From assembly GCA_934385225.1 (NCBI GenBank), contig CAKRPQ010000031.1, positions 1-20,568 of the forward strand: a DNA stretch of 20,568 nt, read 5' to 3'. The notes beneath the pieces are model-generated. The model saw nothing but the letters and a program-made list of their open reading frames with translations. It did not search any database and was not told where the DNA came from. Both the position numbers and the translations under genes were made by a program. Positions 13,707 to 20,310 of the stretch are shown in pieces. Within the stretch, counting starts at the first letter, position 1, and every line of letters begins with the position of its first letter. This DNA comes from an uncultured Eubacteriales bacterium (GTDB lineage Bacteria; Bacillota; Clostridia; Oscillospirales; CAG-272).

Positions 13707-15780
13707 ATCCATAGATTTGTTTGCCGGAATCGGTGGCATCCGTCTCGGGTTCGAACGCGCTTTCGGCGATGAAATCGATACGGTTTTTGTAAGCGAATGG
13801 GATGAATATGCAAAAAAAACGTATGAGGCTAATTTTGGGGATGATTTCGAAATTGCGGGAGACATAACAAAAATCAATGAATACGATATTCCGCAGTTTG
13901 ATATTTGCCTTTCGGGTTTTCCGTGTCAGGCATTCAGCCTTGCGGGGAAAAGACAGGGATTTAACGACAACTATAAAGGTCTTTGTCGGGGAACATTATT
14001 TCTTGACGTTGCAAGAATTTGCGAGTTTCATAAACCAAAGGTTATTTTTTGTGAAAATGTTAAAGGGCTTAAAATACATGATAAAGGCAGAACGTTCGGA
14101 ATAATACAAAAAACTTTCGAAGATTTGGGTTATAAAGTTTTCAGCGAGGTTTTGAACAGCAAAGATTTCGGTGTGCCGCAAAACAGAGAGAGAATATACG
14201 TTGTAGCTTTCAGAAACGATATTGCTCCGGAAAAATTCGAATTTCCGAAAGCCACTGATAATACCAAACGTATTAAAGATATTATTGAGGAAAAGCCGGT
14301 ACCCGCAAAATATTATTTGAGCGATGTTTATGTTGAAACATTGAGAAGGCATAAGGCGCGTCACGAAGCAAAGGGAAACGGTTTCGGTTATGAAATCCGA
14401 GATCTTAACGGTATTGCAGGTGCCATTGTATGCGGTGGGATGGGCAGAGAACGTAATTTGCTTATAGACAAGCGTCAAGAAAATTTGACGCCGACAACAC
14501 ACATAAAGGGGAAAATCAACAAAGAGGGAATCCGAAAAATGACTCCGAGGGAGTGGGCTCGTCTACAAGGGTTCCCCGACACTTTTAATCTTCCGCTTGC
14601 CGATGTTCATATGTACAAACAATTTGGAAACAGTGTGACTGTAAATGTTATTGAGGCAATCGCAAAAAAAATTAAGGAGGTGCTTGATATGCCGAAATTG
14701 TCTGGCAATAAAGGCGAATGGAGTGAAATATATGTTTTTCTTCGTTTGCTCGAAATAAAGAAACTGTATGCGGCAGATGCCGAGTTGAATAAAAAAGACG
14801 ATATGTTTTACAACATTATCAATATTATACGTAACGAATCGTTTGGAACGATTGAGTTCAGAATTAACCGAGATGATGATACGATTTCTGTTGTTAGAAC
14901 AGCTGACGATACGATATTGCTTACATTATCTTGCGGCGAATTCAGGCTGGCGGCAGACACACTTTATAAAGAAATAGTCGATGCGACAAAGGCATCTTTT
15001 GAGCTGCCTGATACCGAAAACTTTTTGGACACTCTAAATATCGGTGTGCTTAAAGCGAAATCTGCCGATAAAGCAGACATTCGGATAAAAATCCATGATA
15101 TAAATACAGGCTACGAAACCGTTCAAGGGTTCAGTATTAAGTCGAGGTTAGGTAGTCCGTCAACCCTTGTTAACGCGGGGAAAACAACAAATTTTGTTTT
15201 TGAAGTGTCAGGCGATATGAACGACGAAATAATGGGTGATTTTAATACCTGCTCAAAAAAGTTCAAAGACAAATTTGATGTTCTTAAAGCCCATAATTGC
15301 GATATAAAATATCATTCGATGGAAAATGGTATTTTTGAGAGCAATTTACGGCTGATTGACGGCGATCTTCCTGAAATCTGTGCTTATATGCTTAAAGAGT
15401 ATTATTCATCCGGAATCAATACGGTGAAAAATTCTCTCGAATCGGTGAACATATATAATCCTATCGGATATGATTTATCAAAAGGGCATCCGTTTTACGA
15501 ATATAAATTCAAAAAATTTCTTGCCGAATGTGCTCTCGGTATGCTTCCGTCAAGAGTTTGGGACGGTACAGCCGATGCAACGGGCGGATATATTATAGTC
15601 CGTGAAGACGGTGAGGTTTTGTGTTATCATCTTTTTAACAGAAACGAATTTGAAACATATTTGATAAACAATACAAAATTCGAGACTGCAAGCACGTCGC
15701 GTCACGAATTCGGTTTAATATACAAGGAGAACGGAAAGTACCGTATAAAACTGAACTTGCAGATTAGATTTATAAAGTGA
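13693..15780 (+). CDS. Fused C5-cytosine methyltransferase and HpaII-like restriction endonuclease
   Basis: This is a 695-residue single frame. Residues 1-331 are a full C5-cytosine methyltransferase: DLFAGIGGIRLGF (motif I), SEWD (34-37), GFPCQAFS with catalytic C78, ENV (121-123), QNRER (163-167), a target recognition region at about 185-285, MTPREWARLQGFPD (283-296) and QFGNSVTVNVIEAIA (310-324). Residues 333-695 begin MPKLSGNKGEWSEIYVFLRL and include QGFSIKSRLGSP followed by STLVNAGKTTNF. I recognise this as the HpaII restriction endonuclease family (CCGG cutter, about 358 residues). KADIRI with D462 and SIK at 481-483 could be a PD-(D/E)XK-like core. Methylation and cleavage of the same site are expected. 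Start context is AAAAGGT then ATG, overlapping vsr. Separate genes are the usual layout; the junction carries its own start (see 14674-14691). Specificity is inferred by family only. Confidence 0.88.
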   Translation: MTKYKSIDLFAGIGGIRLGFERAFGDEIDTVFVSEWDEYAKKTYEANFGDDFEIAGDITKINEYDIPQFDICLSGFPCQAFSLAGKRQGFNDNYKGLCRGTLFLDVARICEFHKPKVIFCENVKGLKIHDKGRTFGIIQKTFEDLGYKVFSEVLNSKDFGVPQNRERIYVVAFRNDIAPEKFEFPKATDNTKRIKDIIEEKPVPAKYYLSDVYVETLRRHKARHEAKGNGFGYEIRDLNGIAGAIVCGGMGRERNLLIDKRQENLTPTTHIKGKINKEGIRKMTPREWARLQGFPDTFNLPLADVHMYKQFGNSVTVNVIEAIAKKIKEVLDMPKLSGNKGEWSEIYVFLRLLEIKKLYAADAELNKKDDMFYNIINIIRNESFGTIEFRINRDDDTISVVRTADDTILLTLSCGEFRLAADTLYKEIVDATKASFELPDTENFLDTLNIGVLKAKSADKADIRIKIHDINTGYETVQGFSIKSRLGSPSTLVNAGKTTNFVFEVSGDMNDEIMGDFNTCSKKFKDKFDVLKAHNCDIKYHSMENGIFESNLRLIDGDLPEICAYMLKEYYSSGINTVKNSLESVNIYNPIGYDLSKGHPFYEYKFKKFLAECALGMLPSRVWDGTADATGGYIIVREDGEVLCYHLFNRNEFETYLINNTKFETASTSRHEFGLIYKENGKYRIKLNLQIRFIK
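14674..14691 (+). promoter_or_regulatory. Internal ribosome binding site and in-frame ATG for a free HpaII-like nuclease
   Basis: AAGGAGGTG (14674-14682) is followed at a normal distance by ATG (14689-14691), which is codon 333 of the fused frame. Starting here would give a 363-residue protein, close to the length of HpaII itself. As coding sequence the same bases read KEVLDM. A free restriction subunit made alongside the fusion is therefore plausible, but not shown. Confidence 0.65.
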
Positions 15781-15787
15781 ATAAATT

Positions 15788-15835
15788 AAATAAAAAAAGG
15801 AGTTTACCGAATAAGTAAGCTCCTTATTTAATTAG
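15788..15835. terminator. Bidirectional terminator after the restriction-modification cassette
   Basis: The core stem is GGAGTTTAC (15799-15807) with GTAAGCTCC (15815-15823), one G:T pair, flanked by complementary A and T runs. It is followed by T-rich sequence in both directions. It serves the rightward cassette (stop 15780) and the leftward DUF1836 operon (stop 15846). Confidence 0.8.
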
Positions 15836-15845
15836 GATTTTTTAT

Positions 15846-16541
15846 TTATTCTTCATTTCCCGTATTCTCTTCCGCCTTTGTTTTTGTCTCTTTTTCCGCT
15901 TTTTCTTTATCTGTCTTATCCGCGGATTTCTTTTTTGCCTTTTTTTCTTTCTCGGCTTCGGCGTTTTTTTGCGGAAGCGGCGTTGGGTATTTTGCGTTTA
16001 TCATTTCGAGGAAGATGTTTTTAAGCATCTCGGACACCGACGCGAGCGACAGACCGAGAACGAATAAATCATAGTCGTTTTCAATGTCAAGCCCCTGTTT
16101 TTCGGCTATCTTTTTGGAAATATCGCGGCATATTTTACCGTTTTCCGTGCGTACTTTCAGAAATCTTTCGTAGCAGTCGGTCAGCTCGTTCTCACCGAAC
16201 GTTCCGTCAGAATAAATGCCGTCAAAAAGCCGCTTGATATCCCCTATCGAAAGAACGCCTTTCAGATAATATATAAGCATCATCTGCAAAATGTGTTCTT
16301 TTGAATATTTTTTGCCCTTGACAGGTTTTATAAGACCGTCCTTGCTGTAATTGTTTATCATAGTTTTGGTCAGACCTGCCTGTCCCTTTTCGCCGAGATG
16401 TGCGGAAAAAAGTGTCAGTATCTGATCAAGGTAAAGGTCAAGCGACGGTATGTCGTACGCGTGGAGCTGTCCCTCCTCGGCGCATTTTTTTATAATTATG
16501 TCAAGTTCAGCTTCGTTCACTTTTCTGCCATACCCTTTCAA
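15846..16541 (-). CDS. DUF1836 family MerR-like putative transcription regulator
   Basis: This protein of about 231 residues has a DUF1836 domain in its first 185. The segment LTKTMINNYSKDGLIKPVKG (57-76) looks like a MerR-type winged helix-turn-helix, followed by KKYSKEHILQMMLIYYLKG. The C-terminal 40 residues are low-complexity Lys/Glu/Ala/Thr and probably disordered. DNA binding is inferred from the fold; targets are unknown. The start is uncertain. TTG at 16541 begins 6 bases after the upstream stop but has only AAGAAGA close by. An in-frame GTG at 16520 (VNEAELDII) has AAAGGG 12 bases upstream and fits the usual family N-terminus. It is the second gene of the operon begun at 17315. Confidence 0.72.
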   Translation of the reverse strand: MKGYGRKVNEAELDIIIKKCAEEGQLHAYDIPSLDLYLDQILTLFSAHLGEKGQAGLTKTMINNYSKDGLIKPVKGKKYSKEHILQMMLIYYLKGVLSIGDIKRLFDGIYSDGTFGENELTDCYERFLKVRTENGKICRDISKKIAEKQGLDIENDYDLFVLGLSLASVSEMLKNIFLEMINAKYPTPLPQKNAEAEKEKKAKKKSADKTDKEKAEKETKTKAEENTGNEE

Positions 16542-16547
16542 ATCTTC

Positions 16548-17315
16548 TTACGGACGCCATATCGGACCCCACGGATCGTCCGGTTTCGGCGGTTCTGTCT
16601 CGCGTCCCGTTGTCTCTGTCTCTGTTTCCTCCGTTACGGCGTCCGTTACGGCACGATTCTTCTTGCCGAATGCATACTGTACGTTCTTTACCGCGCTTTC
16701 GTAGTCGTCCGCGGTGATAATACCGAGCGATATAAGATTTTCGGCAAATGTTACATTGCTTTCGGGCATAGTTACACCGAGCATATTCCAGAGAATTTCG
16801 CCGAGCTGTGCGCCGTTCATGTAAAAGAGCAGATCGTCGCTGTCGTCATAGGCGTATATGCCCGTATTTTCGGCTTCTCTGTGAATATCGTTTGCTGTAA
16901 TCGTAATCGACGTAATGCTGTATCCGATCGCGCGGAGGCACATAAGAAGCATATCGTCGGTCTGCATGCTTTCGTATGGCATAAAACGGTCGAACCCGCC
17001 GCCGATAACCAATCCTTTTTCATAGGCGTAGCCGATTCGATTGTCAAGGACATCATAAAAAGGGCAATCGCCCGTGTATGTCCGGGCTTCTTCCGAAAGC
17101 CCCATGACAGAGAGCAGAGAGTAAAGCGCATTCATGCGCGAAACTTTGCTGTCCGCATCTATCGAGACGTCGACGAGAGACAGCGATTTCAGAGCGGTGA
17201 GCTGATCTTCACCCTCCCGTTTACCAAAAACATTCACGCCGAGCGAAAGAATAATTCCGAATATAACGAGAATCGAAAAAAGCGAGGCGACAAGCGCCGA
17301 TTTTCTTTTGTTCAT
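16548..17315 (-). CDS. Membrane-anchored protein with SLH-like repeats
   Basis: This 255-residue protein has an N-terminal signal-anchor (about 8-28), so most of it lies outside the membrane. Residues 57-132 resemble S-layer homology repeats: VSRMNALYSLLSVMGL, then YEKGLVIGGGFDRFMPYES, then QTDDMLLMCLRAIGY. A weaker repeat-like region (170-215) ends in LISLGIITADDYESA. The C-terminus (222-255) is rich in Thr, Glu and Pro and ends PWGPIWRP, a likely flexible tail. SLH domains normally bind secondary cell wall polymers; here the repeats are divergent, so the function is uncertain. It is the first gene of a leftward operon with DUF1836, behind a strong promoter at 17346-17374. A poorly placed AAGGA lies 13 bases before the ATG. 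Confidence 0.6.
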   Translation of the reverse strand: MNKRKSALVASLFSILVIFGIILSLGVNVFGKREGEDQLTALKSLSLVDVSIDADSKVSRMNALYSLLSVMGLSEEARTYTGDCPFYDVLDNRIGYAYEKGLVIGGGFDRFMPYESMQTDDMLLMCLRAIGYSITSITITANDIHREAENTGIYAYDDSDDLLFYMNGAQLGEILWNMLGVTMPESNVTFAENLISLGIITADDYESAVKNVQYAFGKKNRAVTDAVTEETETETTGRETEPPKPDDPWGPIWRP

Positions 17316-17345
17316 AATTATTATATATCCTTATCGTTTTTTATA

Positions 17346-17374
17346 AGTGTAACACAAATATCTCCGTTTGTCAA
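17346..17374 (-). promoter_or_regulatory. Sigma-A promoter of the SLH-DUF1836 operon
   Basis: On the minus strand TTGACA (17369-17374), 17 bases, TACACT (17346-17351), about 30 bases before the ATG at 17315. The -35 is perfect. Confidence 0.7.
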
Positions 17375-17385
17375 GACGAACAGCA

Positions 17386-17413
17386 TAAAAAAGGGTGCCG
17401 CAAAAGCGGCACC
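17386..17413 (-). terminator. Rho-independent terminator of the Gfo/Idh gene
   Basis: GGTGCCGC (17394-17401), an AAAA loop, GCGGCACC (17406-17413). On the minus strand the perfect 8-bp stem is followed by CTTTTTT, just after the stop of the leftward oxidoreductase gene at 17429. Confidence 0.9.
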
Positions 17414-17428
17414 TTCCGTAAAATGTAT

Positions 17429-18625
17429 TCAAACTGTCGGAATGTGAATTTCGACTTCCTTGCCCTCGTCGGAGGATCTTGCAATGCCGTCGATAATTGC
17501 CTGATTTATAATTATTTCGGAAGAAGGTATCGGGGACTTGCTTCCCGTGATTATCGCGTCGAGGAACGAGCGTATCTTGCCGTTCCAGAGGTCGCAGCGA
17601 CCGCAGAGCGGGACTGTCGTTTCAACCTGCTCGCCCGCGATTTCGTGGTAGATCGTCATAGGACCGCCGACAGAGCCGTTCCAGCAGTCTGTGGAGGGGA
17701 TTCTGAGACCGCCCTTTGTTCCGAGGATAATTGTGTCGCCGGGTGTGTTTATATTCATCGCCCATGCAATACGGAAGTCGAGAATTATACCGTCCTTTAC
17801 ACCGTATTTACCGCCTTCGAGGCGAATGTATGCCGATGCAAAATCATCGACGCCGAATTTTTCCGAGATTTCGGGAGCACCCTCTTTTACATATGTGCAG
17901 TAGTTCGGATCTTTGCCGAAGTATGCTGATTTTGTGCCCGAAACCGTGAGCGGCATAGGGTATCCTATCGCGCGCATGACCATGTCGAGCGAATAGCAGC
18001 CGATGTCGCCGAGTGCGCCGATACCCGCCGTTTCGTCCTCAATGAAAGTTGTCTTTACTTTGCTTACGGGAATGCCCCTGCGTCTGCCGCCGCCCGTCTG
18101 TATGTAGTAGATTTCGCCGAGTTCGCCCGACTGAACGATCTTCTTTATCATTGCCATATTGTCGTCAAAACGGGGCTGGAAACCGATCGAAAGTATCTTT
18201 CCGCTCTTTTTCTCCGCTTTCATAACTTCGATTGCCTCGTCGAGCGTTACCGTGAACGGTTTTTCGAGAATGACGTTAAGTCCCGCTTCGAGTGCTTCTA
18301 TCGCACAGCATGCGTGCTGACGGTTGTATGTGCAGATACTTACTCCGTCAAGTGCGAGAGATTTGTCCGCGAGCATTTCCGAGTGATTTTTGTAGTCCGT
18401 TTTAGCGTTTTCAACACCGAATTCCTTAAAGAAAGCCGCCGCCTTTCCGGGAACTATATCGCAACCCGCCACGACCTCTACGTCGGGCTGGTTCAGATAC
18501 GCTTTCATATGATTGTGTGCAATTCCACCCGTTCCGATAATACCTATACGGAGTTTTCTGTCCGAGCGGACGGTTTTTTCTTCATGATTTTCCATAAATG
18601 CATTAAGTCCTGCTGCTTCTGCCAT
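17429..18625 (-). CDS. Gfo/Idh/MocA family oxidoreductase
   Basis: This 398-residue protein has an N-terminal Rossmann fold with GIIGTGGIAHNHMKAY (28-43). It also has the lysine-bearing EKP motif at 121-123 (ILEKPFT) and the C-terminal substrate domain motif GDIGCYSLD (206-214). In the last, tyrosine stands where many members have the catalytic histidine of DxGxHxxD. Members oxidise or reduce sugars, inositols or related compounds with NAD(P) in the cytoplasm. The substrate cannot be inferred. A 24-residue extension precedes the Rossmann fold. The ATG at 18625 has GGGAGG nine bases upstream. It is a single-gene unit with its own promoter (18685-18713), a cre-like element in the leader and a terminator. 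The cre-like site would fit catabolite control of a sugar-related gene. Confidence 0.9.
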   Translation of the reverse strand: MAEAAGLNAFMENHEEKTVRSDRKLRIGIIGTGGIAHNHMKAYLNQPDVEVVAGCDIVPGKAAAFFKEFGVENAKTDYKNHSEMLADKSLALDGVSICTYNRQHACCAIEALEAGLNVILEKPFTVTLDEAIEVMKAEKKSGKILSIGFQPRFDDNMAMIKKIVQSGELGEIYYIQTGGGRRRGIPVSKVKTTFIEDETAGIGALGDIGCYSLDMVMRAIGYPMPLTVSGTKSAYFGKDPNYCTYVKEGAPEISEKFGVDDFASAYIRLEGGKYGVKDGIILDFRIAWAMNINTPGDTIILGTKGGLRIPSTDCWNGSVGGPMTIYHEIAGEQVETTVPLCGRCDLWNGKIRSFLDAIITGSKSPIPSSEIIINQAIIDGIARSSDEGKEVEIHIPTV

Positions 18626-18648
18626 TTTGAGTTTCCTCCCATTCTGTT

Positions 18649-18663
18649 TTGCAAACGTTTTAT
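18649..18663 (-). promoter_or_regulatory. cre-like palindrome (possible CcpA site) in the Gfo/Idh leader
   Basis: TTGCAAACGTTTTAT matches the catabolite-response consensus WTGNAANCGNWNNCW with one mismatch (A for the late C). It lies between the promoter and the start codon, a position from which a bound CcpA would block elongation. The consensus is short, so chance occurrence is possible. Confidence 0.4.
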
Positions 18664-18684
18664 CGCATTTGTTTTACATCAATA

Positions 18685-18713
18685 ATATTATACGATTTCA
18701 ATCGGAATGTCAA
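18685..18713 (-). promoter_or_regulatory. Sigma-A promoter of the Gfo/Idh gene
   Basis: On the minus strand TTGACA (18708-18713), 17 bases, TAATAT (18685-18690). An overlapping TATAAT would have only a 15-base spacer. The start codon is about 60 bases downstream. Confidence 0.65.
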
Positions 18714-18826
18714 TATATAATCCGTAAAAAGAGGGAATTTTATAAAAAAAGCGGAATATTTTATGAATAAAACCCCCGTTTTACAGGCAAATAATGGAAT
18801 AAACGAGCCGTGGTAAATATTGTTCC

Positions 18827-18855
18827 TTGCCATATCGGGAAGAGTATAGTAAAAT
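18827..18855 (+). promoter_or_regulatory. Probable sigma-A promoter of the SleB-like hydrolase gene
   Basis: TTGCCA (18827-18832), 17 bases, TAAAAT (18850-18855), leaving a leader of about 65 bases. The 18714-18826 stretch before it is AT-rich with no gene or clear signal. The leader itself (18862-18920) is less AT-rich and matches no RNA family I can name. Confidence 0.5.
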
Positions 18856-18927
18856 ATACACGGCGATGCAGCAGTGGGAATGACTACGGTGAAAAAAGCC
18901 AATACTTAAAACGAAAGGACGATTTTT

Positions 18928-19797
18928 ATGAAGAACCCTATTTTGAAGGCGGCGGTTATGTTTCTGATATTGCTTTCCGTCTCGGTCATATTCGCATTCG
19001 CTGTCGGCGCTGCCGCCGAGGATATGAATGTGATCGCCACATCTGTTGTTGCCGACGGCGAGCCCGTACTCACGGACGGTGCGGGCGCACTTCTCTGTGA
19101 CGGCGTGACATATGTACCGCTCCGCGCTTTTTGCAATCTTATGGGCGACTGCGAGATCGAATGGAACGCGGAGACGCGTTCGGCAAGTGTACGAAGTGTC
19201 GGACTTGAAATTTCAGCCGGCGACGGAGACAGGTATATGCTTGTCAATGACAGAGCTTTCTACTGCCCGCGCGGAATATTTCTCCGCTTTGGAGTGCTGT
19301 ATGTTCCCGTCCGCGTTATCGCGGCGGCATACGGAGCGTCCGTCGAGTGGAAGAGTACCGATGATGCAAGGCTCGGATACGTCAATATGACGACGGGCGG
19401 CGGACGTGCCGAAAAAGCCTCCGACGTTTACGACGATGACGTTCTCTACTGGCTCTCACGCATAATTTCCGCCGAGAGCCGCGGCGAAAGCCTCGAAGGA
19501 CAGATCGCTGTCGGTAACGTCGTGCTTAACAGAATGAGGAGCAGCGAATTTCCCGACACCGTTTACGATGTTATATTCGACAAAAAATTCGGAGTGCAGT
19601 TCACTCCCGTTTCGAACGGAACTGTCTATGACGATCCCGCGCCGATGAGCGTTATAGCCGCAAAGATATGTCTTGAAGGCTATTCGCTCTCGGACAGTAT
19701 TATTTACTTTCTGAATGAAGCGGCATCGACGAACTTCTGGGTTCCGAACAACCGCGATTATGTAATGACGATAGGATGTCACGACTTTTACTCATAA
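18928..19797 (+). CDS. SleB-type cell wall hydrolase with copper-amine-oxidase-like N-terminal domain
   Basis: This 289-residue exported protein has a signal peptide (about 1-30, ending VGAAAED). A stalk domain of the copper amine oxidase N-terminal type follows, at about 35-150, with the repeated pattern GVTYVPLRAFCNLMG...WNAET and GVLYVPVRVIAAAYG...WKSTD. The C-terminal hydrolase_2/SleB domain (173-289) has YWLSRIISAESRGES with likely catalytic E183, then GQIAVGNVVLNRM, FGVQFTPVSNGTVY and the terminal IGCHDFYS. SleB enzymes are lytic transglycosylases of spore cortex peptidoglycan; related proteins also act in vegetative walls. Shine-Dalgarno AAAGGA lies eight bases before the ATG. It is a single gene, convergent with the DtxR regulator. 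The sigma-A-like promoter argues against strictly forespore expression. Confidence 0.9.
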   Translation: MKNPILKAAVMFLILLSVSVIFAFAVGAAAEDMNVIATSVVADGEPVLTDGAGALLCDGVTYVPLRAFCNLMGDCEIEWNAETRSASVRSVGLEISAGDGDRYMLVNDRAFYCPRGIFLRFGVLYVPVRVIAAAYGASVEWKSTDDARLGYVNMTTGGGRAEKASDVYDDDVLYWLSRIISAESRGESLEGQIAVGNVVLNRMRSSEFPDTVYDVIFDKKFGVQFTPVSNGTVYDDPAPMSVIAAKICLEGYSLSDSIIYFLNEAASTNFWVPNNRDYVMTIGCHDFYS

Positions 19798-19805
19798 AAG
19801 AAATA

Positions 19806-19826
19806 GGGCGGGATTAGTTCCCGCCC
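19806..19826 (-). terminator. Terminator overlapping the end of the DtxR gene
   Basis: A perfect 8-bp stem, GGGCGGGA (19806-19813) with TCCCGCCC (19819-19826), loop of 5. On the minus strand it is followed by TATTTCTTTT, so it ends the regulator transcript. On the plus strand it lies 8 bases after the hydrolase stop but has no T-run. Confidence 0.7.
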
Positions 19827-20191
19827 ATATGTTCCGTAACGTGTTTTTTTATCGCTTCAAACGATTCGTCGCTGATGTCGTGTTCGATTTTGCAGGCGTC
19901 GTCCGCCGCCGTGTCCGCATTTACGCCCAGCTTTGTCAGAAAACTGCTTATAAGCGTGTGCCTTTCGTATATTTTGGACGCTATTTCAAATCCTGCGTCC
20001 GTGAGCGTAATTGCGCCGTCATGCGCGACCTCTATGTATCCGCCTTTTTTGAGAAGTCCCATAGCGCGGCTCACGCTCGGCTTTGAGTACCCCATATAGT
20101 CGCCGACGTCAATCGCTCTGACTGTCCCCCTTTTTCCTTCGAGAATGTAGATCGTTTCAAGATACATCTCTCCCGATTCCTGCAAGCGCAC
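19814..20191 (-). CDS. DtxR/MntR-family metal-dependent repressor, short two-domain form
   Basis: From GTG 20191 this is a 125-residue protein. It has an N-terminal winged helix (about 5-65, with IDVGDYMGYSKPSVSRAMGLL) and a metal-binding dimerisation domain, but no SH3-like third domain, as in MntR. Likely metal ligands are M9 (GEMYLETIY), C100, E103 and H104 (ACKIEH), with H78. Met and Cys at the first and third positions match iron-type DtxR/IdeR; MntR has Asp and Glu there. The ancillary-site glutamate and histidine of DtxR seem absent. The start has a perfect AAGGAGG (20199-20205) seven bases upstream. The open frame continues upstream across tRNA-Gly, which rules out earlier starts. It probably represses metal uptake genes when iron is replete; targets are not in view. 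Confidence 0.85.
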   Translation of the reverse strand: MRLQESGEMYLETIYILEGKRGTVRAIDVGDYMGYSKPSVSRAMGLLKKGGYIEVAHDGAITLTDAGFEIASKIYERHTLISSFLTKLGVNADTAADDACKIEHDISDESFEAIKKHVTEHMGGN

Positions 20192-20219
20192 TTTAAGACC
20201 TCCTTTTGTTTTTTTATTG

Positions 20220-20228
20220 ATTATATCA
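20220..20228 (-). promoter_or_regulatory. Extended -10 element for the DtxR gene
   Basis: TGATATAAT on the minus strand, about 30 bases before the GTG start, with no recognisable -35. Together with the terminator at 20274-20305 it suggests the regulator is transcribed separately from the tRNA. Confidence 0.4.
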
Positions 20229-20273
20229 GTCGAATGTGAATTTTCGGTGTTGATAAACGGAAAATTTATGTTA

Positions 20274-20305
20274 TAAAACGCCCCGAAAGCATGCGCTTTC
20301 GGGGC
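20274..20305 (-). terminator. Terminator downstream of tRNA-Gly
   Basis: A perfect 11-bp inverted repeat, GCCCCGAAAGC (20280-20290) and GCTTTCGGGGC (20295-20305), with a 4-base loop. On the minus strand it is followed by GTTTTATAA, a short T-run. It lies 5 bases after the tRNA 3' end. Confidence 0.85.
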
Positions 20306-20310
20306 AAAAG

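Noticed and set aside
18714..18927. A c-di-AMP (ydaO) or cobalamin riboswitch before the hydrolase
   Set aside because: Short GGGAA and GGTGA pieces are present, but the order, length and remaining conserved segments do not fit either family.
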